A stretch of 64,000 nt of DNA from Candidatus Microbacterium colombiense (GTDB lineage: Bacteria; Actinomycetota; Actinomycetes; Actinomycetales; Microbacteriaceae). Each line of letters starts with the position of its first letter. Positions within the stretch are counted from its first letter, which is position 1. Made by a program: the position numbers and the translations under genes. The notes below the pieces were generated by a model. That model was not told the origin of the DNA. It worked only from the letters and a program-made list of their open reading frames with translations, and did not search any database. Shown in pieces: positions 38,846 through 48,195 of this stretch. The stretch covers positions 2,418,001-2,482,000 of the forward strand of contig CP119308.1 of NCBI GenBank assembly GCA_029203165.1, given 5' to 3'.

Positions 38846-40273
38846 ATGACGACCATGACCTCCTATCCCCAGATCACGCTCAGCACCGGCATCGTCCGAG
38901 GAGTCGCTGAGGACGCCACCCATCGCTTCCTCGGCATCCCCTATGCGGCGCCGCCGTTCGGTGAGAACCGCTTCCGCATTCCGCAGCCGCCGACACCGTG
39001 GGAGGGCGTGCGCGAGGGAACCTCGTTCGGTCCGACGGCTCCGCAGCTCCCCTACCCCGGTGCGATCGGGGAACTGTTGGGCTCCGTGCGGATCGAGGGA
39101 GACGACATCCTCACCGCGAACGTGTGGGCACCGGTGGATGCGCAGGGCGCGCCGGTGCTGCTGTGGATCCACGGCGGCGCGCTCGAGCGCGGCACGGCGG
39201 CACTGTCGCTGTACGACGGATCGGTGTTCGCACGCTCGGGCATCGTCTTCGTCTCGATCAACTACCGGCTCGGCGCCGAGGGATTCTCGGTGCTGGATGG
39301 CGCCCCGCGCAACCTCGGGTTGCTCGACGCGGCGGCCGCTCTGGCCTGGGTGCATCGCGAGATCGCCGCGTTCGGGGGTGATCCCACTCGGATCACCGCG
39401 ATGGGAGAGTCGGCCGGCGGCGCACTCGTGTCCGCGCTGCTCGCACGAGACGATTCTCGGGCACTGATCTCGCGGGCCATCATCGAGTCCGGTCCGATGG
39501 AGGCGCAGACCGCCGCGAAGGCAGCACGGGTGACCGCGCAGATGGCGAAGCGACTGGGCGTGAAGCCAGACCGCGCCTCGTTCGCCGAGCTTCCGCCCGA
39601 ACGACTGCTCGAGGCGCGCCGGCTCCAGTCCGCCGGTTCATCGCCGCTGGGCGGTGCTCCCGGTTTCCAGATCGCGATCGACCCGGAGAGCATGCCTCGT
39701 TCGCCGCACGAGATTCTCGGCACCATCGACACACCGCTGCTGATCGGCACCAACACCGACGAGTACCGCCTGTGGTTCACTCCCGAGGCCCTGGACGGGA
39801 TCAGCGAGCTCAAGCTGTTCGTCGCCGCGCTCGCCCTGCGCATCCCCCGCCGCGCGGTCTCGGCCTATCGCGCGGCCTGGTCCGGCGCCTCGACCGGCGA
39901 GGTGTTCGGACAGCTGGCCACCGACATGATCCTGCGCCGCGGACTCACACGGGTCGCGCGTGCGCGGCCGGCCTCCACCCACGTGTACGAGTTCGCCTGG
40001 GCGAGCCCGGTGCGCGACCTCCGCGCGGCGCATGCCTTGGAATTGGGCTTCGTGTTCGACCGGCTCGACGACCCGGAGGCGATCCGCCTGGCAGGGCGCG
40101 ACGCGCCGCGCGCCCTGGCAACGGAGATGAACGCGTCATGGGTGTCATTCATCACGACCGGCGACCCCGGTTGGCCCGCCTACGGGGAGGGGCGGTCGAC
40201 GCGCCTGTTCGACACCGAGACCACGACGGTCGCGCAGCGGCGCACCCCAGGACTCGACCTGCTGCCGAACTGA
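38846..40273 (+). CDS. Carboxylesterase/lipase family protein (type B)
   Basis: Serine hydrolase of 475 residues: IPYAAPPFGENRFRIPQP, oxyanion-hole VLLWIHGGALERG, nucleophile elbow ITAMGESAGGAL, and an acid residue in TPLLIGTNTDEYRLWF. No signal peptide is seen, so it is probably cytoplasmic. The ATG at 38846 could give way to the in-frame ATG at 38855, which sits seven bases after TACGAT. It is divergent from hrcA. Confidence 0.9.
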   Translation: MTTMTSYPQITLSTGIVRGVAEDATHRFLGIPYAAPPFGENRFRIPQPPTPWEGVREGTSFGPTAPQLPYPGAIGELLGSVRIEGDDILTANVWAPVDAQGAPVLLWIHGGALERGTAALSLYDGSVFARSGIVFVSINYRLGAEGFSVLDGAPRNLGLLDAAAALAWVHREIAAFGGDPTRITAMGESAGGALVSALLARDDSRALISRAIIESGPMEAQTAAKAARVTAQMAKRLGVKPDRASFAELPPERLLEARRLQSAGSSPLGGAPGFQIAIDPESMPRSPHEILGTIDTPLLIGTNTDEYRLWFTPEALDGISELKLFVAALALRIPRRAVSAYRAAWSGASTGEVFGQLATDMILRRGLTRVARARPASTHVYEFAWASPVRDLRAAHALELGFVFDRLDDPEAIRLAGRDAPRALATEMNASWVSFITTGDPGWPAYGEGRSTRLFDTETTTVAQRRTPGLDLLPN

Positions 40274-40276
40274 GCG

Positions 40277-41494
40277 TCAGTCGGTCAGTTCACGCACGAC
40301 AGCGTCGGCGAGCAGCCGTCCGCGCAGCGTGAGCGTGATGCGTCCCCGCAGCGCGGCGGCAGGATCGACCATCCCGCCAGCGATGAGCCCGGCGACCCGC
40401 GTGCGGTTACCTGCGGGGAGTTCGGCGATCGCTATGCCCTCGGCGAGACGGCTGAGCAGCAGCACGCGCTCGAGCATCTGAGCCTCGGGATCGGGGCGCT
40501 CCGTGCCGGCCGCGGGAGATTCGGATGCCGAGAGTCGCTGCGCGTAGGCGGCGGGGTGCTTCACGTTCCACCAGCGCAGGCCTGCGACGTGACTGTGCGC
40601 GCCCGGGCCGAACCCCCACCAGTCGCTGCCGCGCCAGTACGCGAGGTTGTGACGCGAACGCTGCTCGGGTGTGCGCGCCCAGTTGCTGACCTCGTACCAC
40701 TCGAAGCCGGCGTCGCGCAGACGCGCGTCGGCGAGCTCGTACATATCGGCCTGCACGTCGTCATCGGGAGTCGGCACTTCTCCACGCCTGATCTGACGCG
40801 CGAGCTTGGTGCCGTCCTCGATGATCAGCGCATACGCGGAGATGTGATCGGAGTCGAGGGCGAGTGCGGCGTCGAGCGACGCCTCCCAGTCCGCGAGCGA
40901 CTCCCCCGGCGCTCCGTAGATCAGGTCGACGCTCACGGCGAGACCTGCGTCCTTGGCTGCAGCCACCGCGGTGCGCACGTTCTCCGGCTGATGCGTCCGG
41001 TCGAGCGCCGCCAGCACATGCGGCACCGCTGACTGCATGCCGATCGACAGACGCGTGACGCCGGCGTCGGCGAGCGTGCGCGCGACCTGGGGAGTGACCG
41101 TGTCCGGGTTGGCCTCCACGGTGACCTCGGCCCCCTCGGCGAGTCCGAAGGCGGAGACCGCGGAATCCAGCATCCGCGCGAGGTCTCCCGCGGGAAGGAG
41201 AGTGGGCGTGCCGCCGCCGAAGAAGACGGTGTCCATGGGGCGCAGAGCGCCGGCGTCACTCAGCACCCGCTGCGCCATCGCGATCTCGGTGGTCAACGTC
41301 GTCGCGTAGTCCTCCTGCTTCGCACCGCGCAGTTCGCTGGAGGTGTACGTGTTGAAGTCGCAGTATCCGCAGCGCACACGGCAGAACGGGATGTGCAGAT
41401 ATGCCGAGAACGGAATGCTCGGATCGATCGGCAGGTCAGCGGGCAGACGACCGTCGATCGGTGCCGGATCTCCCAGGGGAAGAGGCCCCGCCAT
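40277..41494 (-). CDS. hemW: Radical SAM protein HemW (coproporphyrinogen III oxidase-like)
   Basis: 405-residue radical SAM enzyme with the 4Fe-4S motif HIPFCRVRCGYCDFNTY. It also has FFGGGTPTLLPAGDLARML, VTVEANPDTV and the C-terminal HemN domain (HNLAYWRGSDWWGFGPGAHSHV). Proteins of this group bind heme and act as heme chaperones rather than CPO enzymes. It starts one base inside the DUF1990 stop and ends three bases before the esterase stop. Confidence 0.93.
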   Translation of the reverse strand: MAGPLPLGDPAPIDGRLPADLPIDPSIPFSAYLHIPFCRVRCGYCDFNTYTSSELRGAKQEDYATTLTTEIAMAQRVLSDAGALRPMDTVFFGGGTPTLLPAGDLARMLDSAVSAFGLAEGAEVTVEANPDTVTPQVARTLADAGVTRLSIGMQSAVPHVLAALDRTHQPENVRTAVAAAKDAGLAVSVDLIYGAPGESLADWEASLDAALALDSDHISAYALIIEDGTKLARQIRRGEVPTPDDDVQADMYELADARLRDAGFEWYEVSNWARTPEQRSRHNLAYWRGSDWWGFGPGAHSHVAGLRWWNVKHPAAYAQRLSASESPAAGTERPDPEAQMLERVLLLSRLAEGIAIAELPAGNRTRVAGLIAGGMVDPAAALRGRITLTLRGRLLADAVVRELTD

Positions 41495-42147
41495 CAGAGC
41501 GGTGTCGCGTACAACGGCGAGATGGCCCGCAGGTAGCGCGCGAAGAGTTCCCGTCGGCGCCGCTTCACGAGGGCGGGCGCCGTGCGATAGATCAGGGCGT
41601 TGGGCGCGTCGAAGGCCCGCACTGTGAACCAGACCTCGTCGTTGTCCTCGCGCCAGTCGAGATCGAAGGACTCCTCGCCGCTGACGACCGAGCCTCCGAC
41701 GGTTCCCAGCACGAAGCCGATCCGTCGGGTCTCCTCAGTCACCGAGATCACCCGGAGTTCGGCGTCGGCGCGCATCCCGGCCACCCGCCCGTGCAGGTGC
41801 AGCGTCATGCCGGGTCCGACGAACGGCGTCCCTTCGGCGTCGTACCGGGGTTCGACGTCGTTCTTGCTGGGAGCGATCGGGTTGCCCTCTGCGTCGAAGC
41901 TCACGCCGGCGTACGCGGGGCCCGGTGCGGGACGTACGTCCTCGACCGACAGCCCGGCCGCGCGCTGGGCCGTCCAGGAGAGCAGCGACTCGCCGGCGGT
42001 CTGGAAGCGCTCGAGTCCGCTGCCGATCCGCCAGGAATCCTCCGCCGGGATGCTGCGCTCCGGGGGGTACTGCATCAGATCGGGCGCGTGGGTCGCACCC
42101 ACGGCCGCATAGTCAACCGTGCCGTCTCGGAAAGTCCCGCGCCGCAT
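41494..42147 (-). CDS. DUF1990 family protein
   Basis: 217-residue protein of the DUF1990 family, function unknown. The N-terminus MRRGTFRDGTVDYAAVGATHAPDLMQYPP and the C-terminal FVLGTVGGSVVSGEESFDLDWREDNDEVWFTVRAFDAPN are family-typical. ATG at 42147 is seven bases after TAGGCT (42160-42155), suggesting a leaderless start for the DUF1990-hemW pair. The stop overlaps the hemW start by one base. Confidence 0.85.
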   Translation of the reverse strand: MRRGTFRDGTVDYAAVGATHAPDLMQYPPERSIPAEDSWRIGSGLERFQTAGESLLSWTAQRAAGLSVEDVRPAPGPAYAGVSFDAEGNPIAPSKNDVEPRYDAEGTPFVGPGMTLHLHGRVAGMRADAELRVISVTEETRRIGFVLGTVGGSVVSGEESFDLDWREDNDEVWFTVRAFDAPNALIYRTAPALVKRRRRELFARYLRAISPLYATPL

Positions 42148-42249
42148 GAGTTCCAGCCTACCTAGGGTTACCTGAGCGAACACCCCCACGCGCCGCCGGG
42201 CGCCACATCACGGCGTGTCACACCGCGCGGTGTGCGCAGTGGCGGATCG

Positions 42250-44121
42250 CTACTTCTTGTCCTTGCTGTCGACGTCACCCGAGAGTGCGGCGATGAACGC
42301 CTCCTGGGGGACTTCGACGCGTCCGACCATCTTCATGCGCTTCTTGCCCTCCTTCTGCTTCTCGAGGAGCTTGCGCTTGCGGGTGATGTCACCGCCGTAG
42401 CACTTGGCGAGGACGTCCTTGCGGATCGCGCGGATCGTCTCACGTGCGATGATGCGGGCACCGATCGCCGCCTGGATGGGAACCTCGAACTGCTGGCGCG
42501 GGATCAGCTTGCGCAGACGCTCAGCCATCATCGTCCCGTAGCTGTACGCCTTGTCGCGATGCACGATCGAGCTGAACGCGTCGACCTTCTCGCCCTGCAG
42601 AAGGATGTCGACCTTCACGAGGTCGGCCTCCTGCTGGCCGGACGGCTCGTAGTCGAGCGAGGCGTATCCCTGCGTCTTCGACTTCAACTGATCGAAGAAG
42701 TCGAAGACGATCTCGCCGAGCGGGATGTTGTAGCGCAGCTCGACGCGCTCCTCCGAGAAGTACTCCATGCCCAGCAGCGTTCCGCGCCGGGTCTGGCACA
42801 GCTCCATCACCGTTCCGACGTAGTCCTTCGGCAGCAGGATCGCGGCCTTGACCATCGGCTCGGACACCGACCCGATGCGCCCGTCGGGGTACTCGCTGGG
42901 GTTCGTGACCGTCACGGTCTCGCCGGTGTCGGAGGTGAGCACCTCGTAGATGACGCTGGGGGCGGTGGTGATGAGGTCGAGACCGAATTCACGGGCGAGT
43001 CGCTCGGTGATGATCTCGAGATGAAGCAGGCCGAGGAAGCCACAGCGGAACCCGAAGCCGAGAGCGACCGAGGTCTCGGGTTCGTAGACCAACGAGGCGT
43101 CGGAGAGCTTGAGCTTGTCGAGCGCCTCGCGCAGCTCGGCGTAGTCACTGCCGTCGATCGGGTACAGCCCCGAGAACACCATCGGCTTCGGGTCGGTGTA
43201 ACCCGCGAGGGCGTCCGTCGCCGGCTTGCGCGCGGTCGTGACGGTGTCGCCGACCTTCGACAGACGCACATCCTTCACACCCGTGATGAGATAGCCCACC
43301 TCGCCGACGCCCAGTCCCTTCGACGGGATCGGCTCCGGGCTCGAGACGCCGATCTCGAGGAGTTCGTGATTCGCGCCGGTCGACATCATCTGGATGCGCT
43401 CGCGCGGCGAGAGTCCGCCGTCGACCATTCGCACGTAGGTGACCACGCCACGGTAGGAGTCGTAGACGGAGTCGAAGATCATGGCGCGCGCCGGGGCGTT
43501 CGCATCACCGCTCGGAGCGGGGATCTCCTGCACGATCCGATCCAGCAGTTCCTCGACACCGACGCCGGTCTTGCCCGAGACGCGCAGCACGTCTTCGGGC
43601 TTGCCGCCGATGAGAGACGCGAGTTCCTTGGCGTATTTCTCCGGGTCGGCCGCAGGAAGGTCGATCTTGTTGAGAACCGGGATGATGTGGAGATCGTTCT
43701 CCAGTGCGAGGTACAGGTTCGCCAGCGTCTGCGCTTCGATTCCCTGGGCCGCATCGACGAGGAGGATCGCCCCCTCACAGGCGGCGAGGGATCGCGAGAC
43801 CTCGTACGTGAAGTCCACGTGGCCCGGCGTGTCGATCATGTTCAGCGCGAAGACCTCGTCCGCGGCGCCCTCCGACTGAGAACGCGCCCACGGCATCCGC
43901 ACCGCCTGGCTCTTGATCGTGATACCGCGCTCGCGCTCGATGTCCATGCGGTCCAGGTACTGGGCGCGCATGTCGCGATCCGAGACCACGCCGGTGATCT
44001 GGAGCATGCGGTCGGCGAGCGTCGACTTGCCGTGATCGATGTGGGCGATGATGCAGAAATTGCGGATCTGCGTCGCAGGCGTCGCGGCAGGCTGAAGAGG
44101 AGAGAGAGCGCGTGGTGACAT
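42250..44121 (-). CDS. lepA: Elongation factor 4 (LepA)
   Basis: Ribosome back-translocase GTPase, 623 residues. G1 is [18 protein letters not shown]2 region [17 protein letters not shown]3 [19 protein letters not shown]4 [13 protein letters not shown]. The LepA-specific C-terminal domain contains [21 protein letters not shown] and [31 protein letters not shown] hexamer nine bases before the ATG is a plausible -10. Firm identification. Confidence 0.97.
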   Translation of the reverse strand: MSPRALSPLQPAATPATQIRNFCIIAHIDHGKSTLADRMLQITGVVSDRDMRAQYLDRMDIERERGITIKSQAVRMPWARSQSEGAADEVFALNMIDTPGHVDFTYEVSRSLAACEGAILLVDAAQGIEAQTLANLYLALENDLHIIPVLNKIDLPAADPEKYAKELASLIGGKPEDVLRVSGKTGVGVEELLDRIVQEIPAPSGDANAPARAMIFDSVYDSYRGVVTYVRMVDGGLSPRERIQMMSTGANHELLEIGVSSPEPIPSKGLGVGEVGYLITGVKDVRLSKVGDTVTTARKPATDALAGYTDPKPMVFSGLYPIDGSDYAELREALDKLKLSDASLVYEPETSVALGFGFRCGFLGLLHLEIITERLAREFGLDLITTAPSVIYEVLTSDTGETVTVTNPSEYPDGRIGSVSEPMVKAAILLPKDYVGTVMELCQTRRGTLLGMEYFSEERVELRYNIPLGEIVFDFFDQLKSKTQGYASLDYEPSGQQEADLVKVDILLQGEKVDAFSSIVHRDKAYSYGTMMAERLRKLIPRQQFEVPIQAAIGARIIARETIRAIRKDVLAKCYGGDITRKRKLLEKQKEGKKRMKMVGRVEVPQEAFIAALSGDVDSKDKK

Positions 44122-44180
44122 GTCCTGACGATTCTACGGTGAGGGGCGAGGATTGAAGATTCCACTACGGCGCGAACACG

Positions 44181-44215
44181 CAGTCCGGGCGGCCCCAGTG
44201 GGACCGCCCGGACTG
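44181..44215 (-). terminator. Terminator after the ABC binding-protein gene
   Basis: CAGTCCGGGCGG pairs perfectly with CCGCCCGGACTG over 12 bp, with four further C/G pairings near the loop. It lies just past the stop at 44238. No strong T tract follows. Confidence 0.6.
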
Positions 44216-44237
44216 TGAAGCGTGGAGAACGCGGAGC

Positions 44238-45959
44238 CTACTTGGCCCAGCCCACGTTCTCCCAGTGTGCCGTTCCGGTCGTCGACTCGAACTGCGACGG
44301 ACCGTAGTTCACGAGGCCGTCGGAGATCGCGTACTGGTTCGGACGCGCCGCCAGCGGAATCGTGACCGCTTCGCTCATGATGATCTTGTCGATGTCCTTC
44401 GCGATCACGAGGCGAGCCTCAGGATCGAGTTCGGCGTTCGCCTTGGACCACAGGTCGTCGAGCCGCTCGTCCGCTACACCGGGGAAGTTCTGTCCGGAGT
44501 CAGCGGGGTTGAAGATCGACTCCGTCGAGGAGATCGGGTAGGGCGTGCCCTGCCAGGCGAAGATCGTCGCTTCGAAGTCACGCGTCTGCGTGGTGATGTA
44601 CTTCGTGAAGAAGTCCGCAGAAGGAACCGTGTCGATCTTCACGTCGAAGCCGGCCTTCGCCGCCATCGGCTGGATCTGCTTCGACAGGATCGCGGAGTTG
44701 GGCGTCTCGGACGGGATGACCAGTCGAACGCTCAGCGTGACGCCGTCCTTCTCCCGGATACCGTCGTCGCCTGCGACCCAGCCGGCGTCCTCGAGCTGCT
44801 TCTTGGCCGCTTCGACGTCGAAGGCGATGTCTGCACTGTCGTCCTCATACCCGTTCTGCCCGTTGAGGAAGATCAGGTTGTTGAGCACCTCGGGATCGAC
44901 GCCCAACGGCTCGATGACGGCCTGTGCCATGATCTGGCGGTCGAGCGACTTCGCGAACGCCTGGCGGACCTCGACATCTTCGAACACGCCGGACGTTCCG
45001 TTCAGCGTGATGTGGCTGTAAGTCACACCCTTCGAGCTGAGGATCGCCGAGTCCTTGCGTGCCTTCGCCGACTCGAGCGTGTCGACGCTGGAGTTGATCG
45101 GAACGGCGTCGAACTCCTTGTTGGCGAACGCCTGACCCACGGTGGAGCGGTCGGTCGCCTTGAAGTTGATGGTCTCGAGCTTCGGGGCGTCGCCCCACCA
45201 CTTCGGGTTCGGCTCGAACGTGATGGTCTGACCCGTCGCGTCGAACTTGCTGACCACGAAGGCGCTGCCCGAGACGAACGTGGAGCCGTCAGGGGCGAAC
45301 GGGCCGGTCGCCCACGCCGTGTTGAAGCTCTCCGGCGTCGCCGTCAGCCAGCGCGGGTAGATTCCGCTCAGGATGGACGGCCAGTCGGCGTTCTTGTTCG
45401 CGAACGTGATCAGCACGTCCTGGTCGTTCTCGCCGGCCTCGACCGACTCGATGTCGGACCAGACGTTGGTCGACGTCGGAGCGTAGGCCTCGGTCTTGCC
45501 GTTGAGGGCGTTGAACATGCCCTGGAAGTCCTGCACGCCGATCGCGGTGCCATCGGACCACACGGCGTCGGGGTTGACCTTGACTTCGACGACCTGCGGG
45601 TCTTCGCTCTTCAGCTCGACCGAGGTGGCGAAGTTCGGGTCGGCTTCCCAGCCGCCGTCTTCGGTCACGACGACGAAGCCGGGAAGGAAGAGGCTCGAGA
45701 TCGTGTTGTCGTCGACCGTGCCGGAATCCAGGTTGTACAGGTTCCAGTTGGCCGGCGTGTTGTCGAGGGGCAGCGTCAACGTGCCGCCATCCGTGATGGC
45801 ATCGCGGTCGGCAGCGACCCAGCCGGTTGCGGGAAGAGCATCCGGCGACGCTCCGTCGCCGTCATCCCCACCCGTTGCGCCGGGCGCACATGCCGTCATC
45901 ACCAGCGCGATGCTGGCGATTCCGGCGAGAGCCGCCCACTTCTTGGAGCTCGACTTCAT
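44238..45959 (-). CDS. Peptide/opine ABC transporter substrate-binding lipoprotein (family 5)
   Basis: 573-residue external binding protein. Lipoprotein signal MKSSSKKWAALAGIASIALV ends at the lipobox with Cys24, followed by an acidic linker. SBP family 5 features include TLTLPLDNTPANWN, FEPNPKWWGDAPKLETINFKATDRSTVGQAF, VRQAFAKSLDRQIMAQAV and YPISSTESIFNPADSGQNF. GGGGGAGA precedes the ATG. It is transcribed away from its permeases across a 336-base gap, so binding protein and membrane parts can be expressed at different levels. The substrate, probably a peptide-like compound, is unknown. Confidence 0.9.
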   Translation of the reverse strand: MKSSSKKWAALAGIASIALVMTACAPGATGGDDGDGASPDALPATGWVAADRDAITDGGTLTLPLDNTPANWNLYNLDSGTVDDNTISSLFLPGFVVVTEDGGWEADPNFATSVELKSEDPQVVEVKVNPDAVWSDGTAIGVQDFQGMFNALNGKTEAYAPTSTNVWSDIESVEAGENDQDVLITFANKNADWPSILSGIYPRWLTATPESFNTAWATGPFAPDGSTFVSGSAFVVSKFDATGQTITFEPNPKWWGDAPKLETINFKATDRSTVGQAFANKEFDAVPINSSVDTLESAKARKDSAILSSKGVTYSHITLNGTSGVFEDVEVRQAFAKSLDRQIMAQAVIEPLGVDPEVLNNLIFLNGQNGYEDDSADIAFDVEAAKKQLEDAGWVAGDDGIREKDGVTLSVRLVIPSETPNSAILSKQIQPMAAKAGFDVKIDTVPSADFFTKYITTQTRDFEATIFAWQGTPYPISSTESIFNPADSGQNFPGVADERLDDLWSKANAELDPEARLVIAKDIDKIIMSEAVTIPLAARPNQYAISDGLVNYGPSQFESTTGTAHWENVGWAK

Positions 45960-46295
45960 CGATCTCCCCCTTCTGTCATTTCGTGCAGAGTGCACGGGAC
46001 CAATCCACACCGGCGACCGAGAACGATCGGCGGCGATGGAGCAATACCATCGATGATCACCCCGGAAGCGATCAGGCCCACTGCGTGTTGTCCGGATCGT
46101 TACCTTCTTGTCGCAGAAACGCCGCGCTTCCCGTCGAAGTGCTCCTGACGTGCGAGCATGAGATCGCCGGGAGGCGGCGCACCGATGGATCGAAGAGGAT
46201 CCACTGGTGTTTTGGACAGATGGCCGACTCGTGACTAAGGTAACCAGGCCGCAACACTCGACGGGCGCGCGGCGATCCCGCGCCGAAGGAGCTCC
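45960..46295. promoter_or_regulatory. Divergent control region of the ABC transporter
   Basis: 336-base gap between binding-protein and permease genes. A plus-strand promoter is visible: TTGGAC at 46212-46217, an 18-base spacer, and TAAGGT at 46236-46241, with AAGGAG before the permease ATG. On the other side the binding-protein gene has GGGGGAGA, but no clear promoter boxes were found. A short GTGCACTCTGCAC inverted repeat lies about 25-40 bases before that start. Confidence 0.55.
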
Positions 46296-47276
46296 ATGAT
46301 CGGATTCATCGCCAAGCGATTGGTGAACTATCTCATCCTCACCGTCATCGCCACGCTGGCCGGGTATGCGCTCGTATCCACGACGCTCCAGCCGGCGGCA
46401 CGATTCCTGGGCAAGAATCCGCCCATCCCGCAGACCACGATCGATGCCGCGCTCGACAAGCTCGGGGCGAACCCCGATGTCTCGCTTCTCCAGCGCATGA
46501 TGGACTGGCTGGTGCAGCTGGTCACGACCGGTTCGCTCGGCATCTCCACGCGGGGAACCCAAGTCACGTCCGACATCTTCGAGCGTGCCGGCACCAGCCT
46601 TCGGCTCCTCATCATCGGGTCGATCCTCGGAGCGGTCTTCGGCATCCTGCTCGGAGTCTGGGGCGCCATCCGCCAGTACCGGGCGAGCGATCAGATCATC
46701 ACCTACGCCTCGTTCACCGTGCTGGCCACTCCGATCTTCGTGATCGCCGTGCTGCTCATGATCGGCGCCACCTGGCTCAACAACGCCGCGGGCCAGCAGC
46801 TCATCAACTTCACCGGTGAGTACAGCGTGGGCGTCACCGGATTCTGGCCGGTCATAGGCGATCGAATAGCCCATCTGCTGCTGCCGACGATCGCTCTGAC
46901 GGTCACGGCAGCCGCGTCCTACTCTCGCTATCAGCGCAGCGCCATGCTCGACGTGCTCTCCTCGGACTTCATCCGCACTGCTCGCTCGAAGGGACGCACG
47001 CGCGGTTCCGCGATCTTCCGTCACGGCGTGCGGGTGGCTCTGATCCCGATGTCGACGTTCTTCGCCTACTCCTTCGGCACGATCCTCACCGGCGCATCGG
47101 TCACCGAGAAGATCTTCAGCTGGCACGGAATGGGTGAGTACCTCATCGACTCCGTCTCGAACAACGACATCAACGCGGCAACCGGGTCCATCCTGTTCGC
47201 GGCGATCCTCGTACTCATCGCCGGCACATTGGCCGATGTCCTCTATGCGGCCCTCGACCCTCGAGTGAGGATGTGA
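46296..47276 (+). CDS. ABC transporter permease (DppB type)
   Basis: 326-residue inner-membrane permease of the peptide/nickel class with about six hydrophobic segments. The N-terminus is MIGFIAKRLVNYLILTVIATLAGYAL. The EAA-type cytoplasmic loop is DFIRTARSKGRTRGSAIFRHGVR. It is followed after one base by the second permease, so it is co-translated. AAGGAG precedes the ATG. Confidence 0.92.
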   Translation: MIGFIAKRLVNYLILTVIATLAGYALVSTTLQPAARFLGKNPPIPQTTIDAALDKLGANPDVSLLQRMMDWLVQLVTTGSLGISTRGTQVTSDIFERAGTSLRLLIIGSILGAVFGILLGVWGAIRQYRASDQIITYASFTVLATPIFVIAVLLMIGATWLNNAAGQQLINFTGEYSVGVTGFWPVIGDRIAHLLLPTIALTVTAAASYSRYQRSAMLDVLSSDFIRTARSKGRTRGSAIFRHGVRVALIPMSTFFAYSFGTILTGASVTEKIFSWHGMGEYLIDSVSNNDINAATGSILFAAILVLIAGTLADVLYAALDPRVRM

Positions 47277-47277
47277 C

Positions 47278-48195
47278 ATGACTCTCGATCCCACCCAACT
47301 CGACGCCCCTGTGCTGGAGCCCGAGACCGAAGATTCCGAGTCCATCCCCCGGTGGCGACTGATCCTCAAGCGCACCTTCTCCACCAAGCGCGCATGGATC
47401 GGCGCCATCGCGCTGGTGTTGATCTTCCTCCTCGCCTACGTCGGACCGCTTCTGTACCCGTGGTCCGCAACCGACCAGGACTACCTGTCCTTCAACAAGC
47501 CCCCCAGCCTCGATCACTGGTTCGGCACCGACACGATCGGGCAGGACATCTTCGCGCAGTCGATCGCCGGACTGCAGAAGTCCCTGCTGATCGGTCTGAT
47601 CGTCGGGCCCGTCACCGCGATCATCGCGGGACTGGTCGGAGCGATCGCCGGCTACGTGGGCGGCGTCTGGGACCGGGTGATCGTCTGGATCATCGACCTT
47701 CTGCTGGTGCTGCCGAGCTTCTACATCCTGGTTCTGCTCAGCCCGCTCTTCAAGGGCCTGGCGTGGGTGGCACTCGTGGTCTTCCTCCCTCTCTTCGGGT
47801 GGATGGTTCTCGCCAGGGTCATCCGGGGCCAGACCATGTCGTTGCGTGAACGCGACTACGTCAAGGCCGCACGCTTCATGGGCGTCGGCGGCTTCACGAT
47901 CATCCGCCGCCACATCCTCCCCAACGTCGCATCGCTGCTGATCATCGACGCGACTCTGGGCGTCGGCGCCGCGATCCTCGCCGAGACGACTCTGAGCTAC
48001 TTCGGCTTCGGCATCCAACCCCCGGACGTGTCCTTGGGCACTCTCCTGGCTGCCGGCAGCGCTGCCGCCACGACTCGCCCCTGGCTCTTCGTCCCACCGG
48101 CGATCCTCCTCGTCGCCACCGTCCTCGCATCGAGCCTCCTCGGAGATGCACTGCGTGACGCCGTCGACCCGACCTCGGAGAACAATCGTGCCTGA
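47278..48195 (+). CDS. ABC transporter permease (DppC type)
   Basis: 305-residue second permease. A cytoplasmic N-terminal segment carries the oligopeptide permease C motif (SIPRWRLILKRTFSTKRAWIGAI). DHWFGTDTIGQDIFAQSIAG and the EAA loop DYVKAARFMGVGGFTIIRRHILPNV follow. Its end overlaps the ATPase start by eight bases. It forms the membrane pore with the preceding DppB-type protein. Confidence 0.92.
   Translation: MTLDPTQLDAPVLEPETEDSESIPRWRLILKRTFSTKRAWIGAIALVLIFLLAYVGPLLYPWSATDQDYLSFNKPPSLDHWFGTDTIGQDIFAQSIAGLQKSLLIGLIVGPVTAIIAGLVGAIAGYVGGVWDRVIVWIIDLLLVLPSFYILVLLSPLFKGLAWVALVVFLPLFGWMVLARVIRGQTMSLRERDYVKAARFMGVGGFTIIRRHILPNVASLLIIDATLGVGAAILAETTLSYFGFGIQPPDVSLGTLLAAGSAAATTRPWLFVPPAILLVATVLASSLLGDALRDAVDPTSENNRA

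Noticed and set aside
42219..42234. 16-base perfect palindrome CACACCGCGCGGTGTG
   Set aside because: It lies just past the lepA stop, is short and CG-rich, and could be a weak hairpin or chance. There is no promoter next to it to make it an operator.
44238..47408. A 1056-codon open frame covering the binding protein and upstream DNA
   Set aside because: Only the part from 45959 downward is a binding protein with its own signal peptide and ribosome binding site. The upstream extension runs antisense to a permease and has no family likeness.
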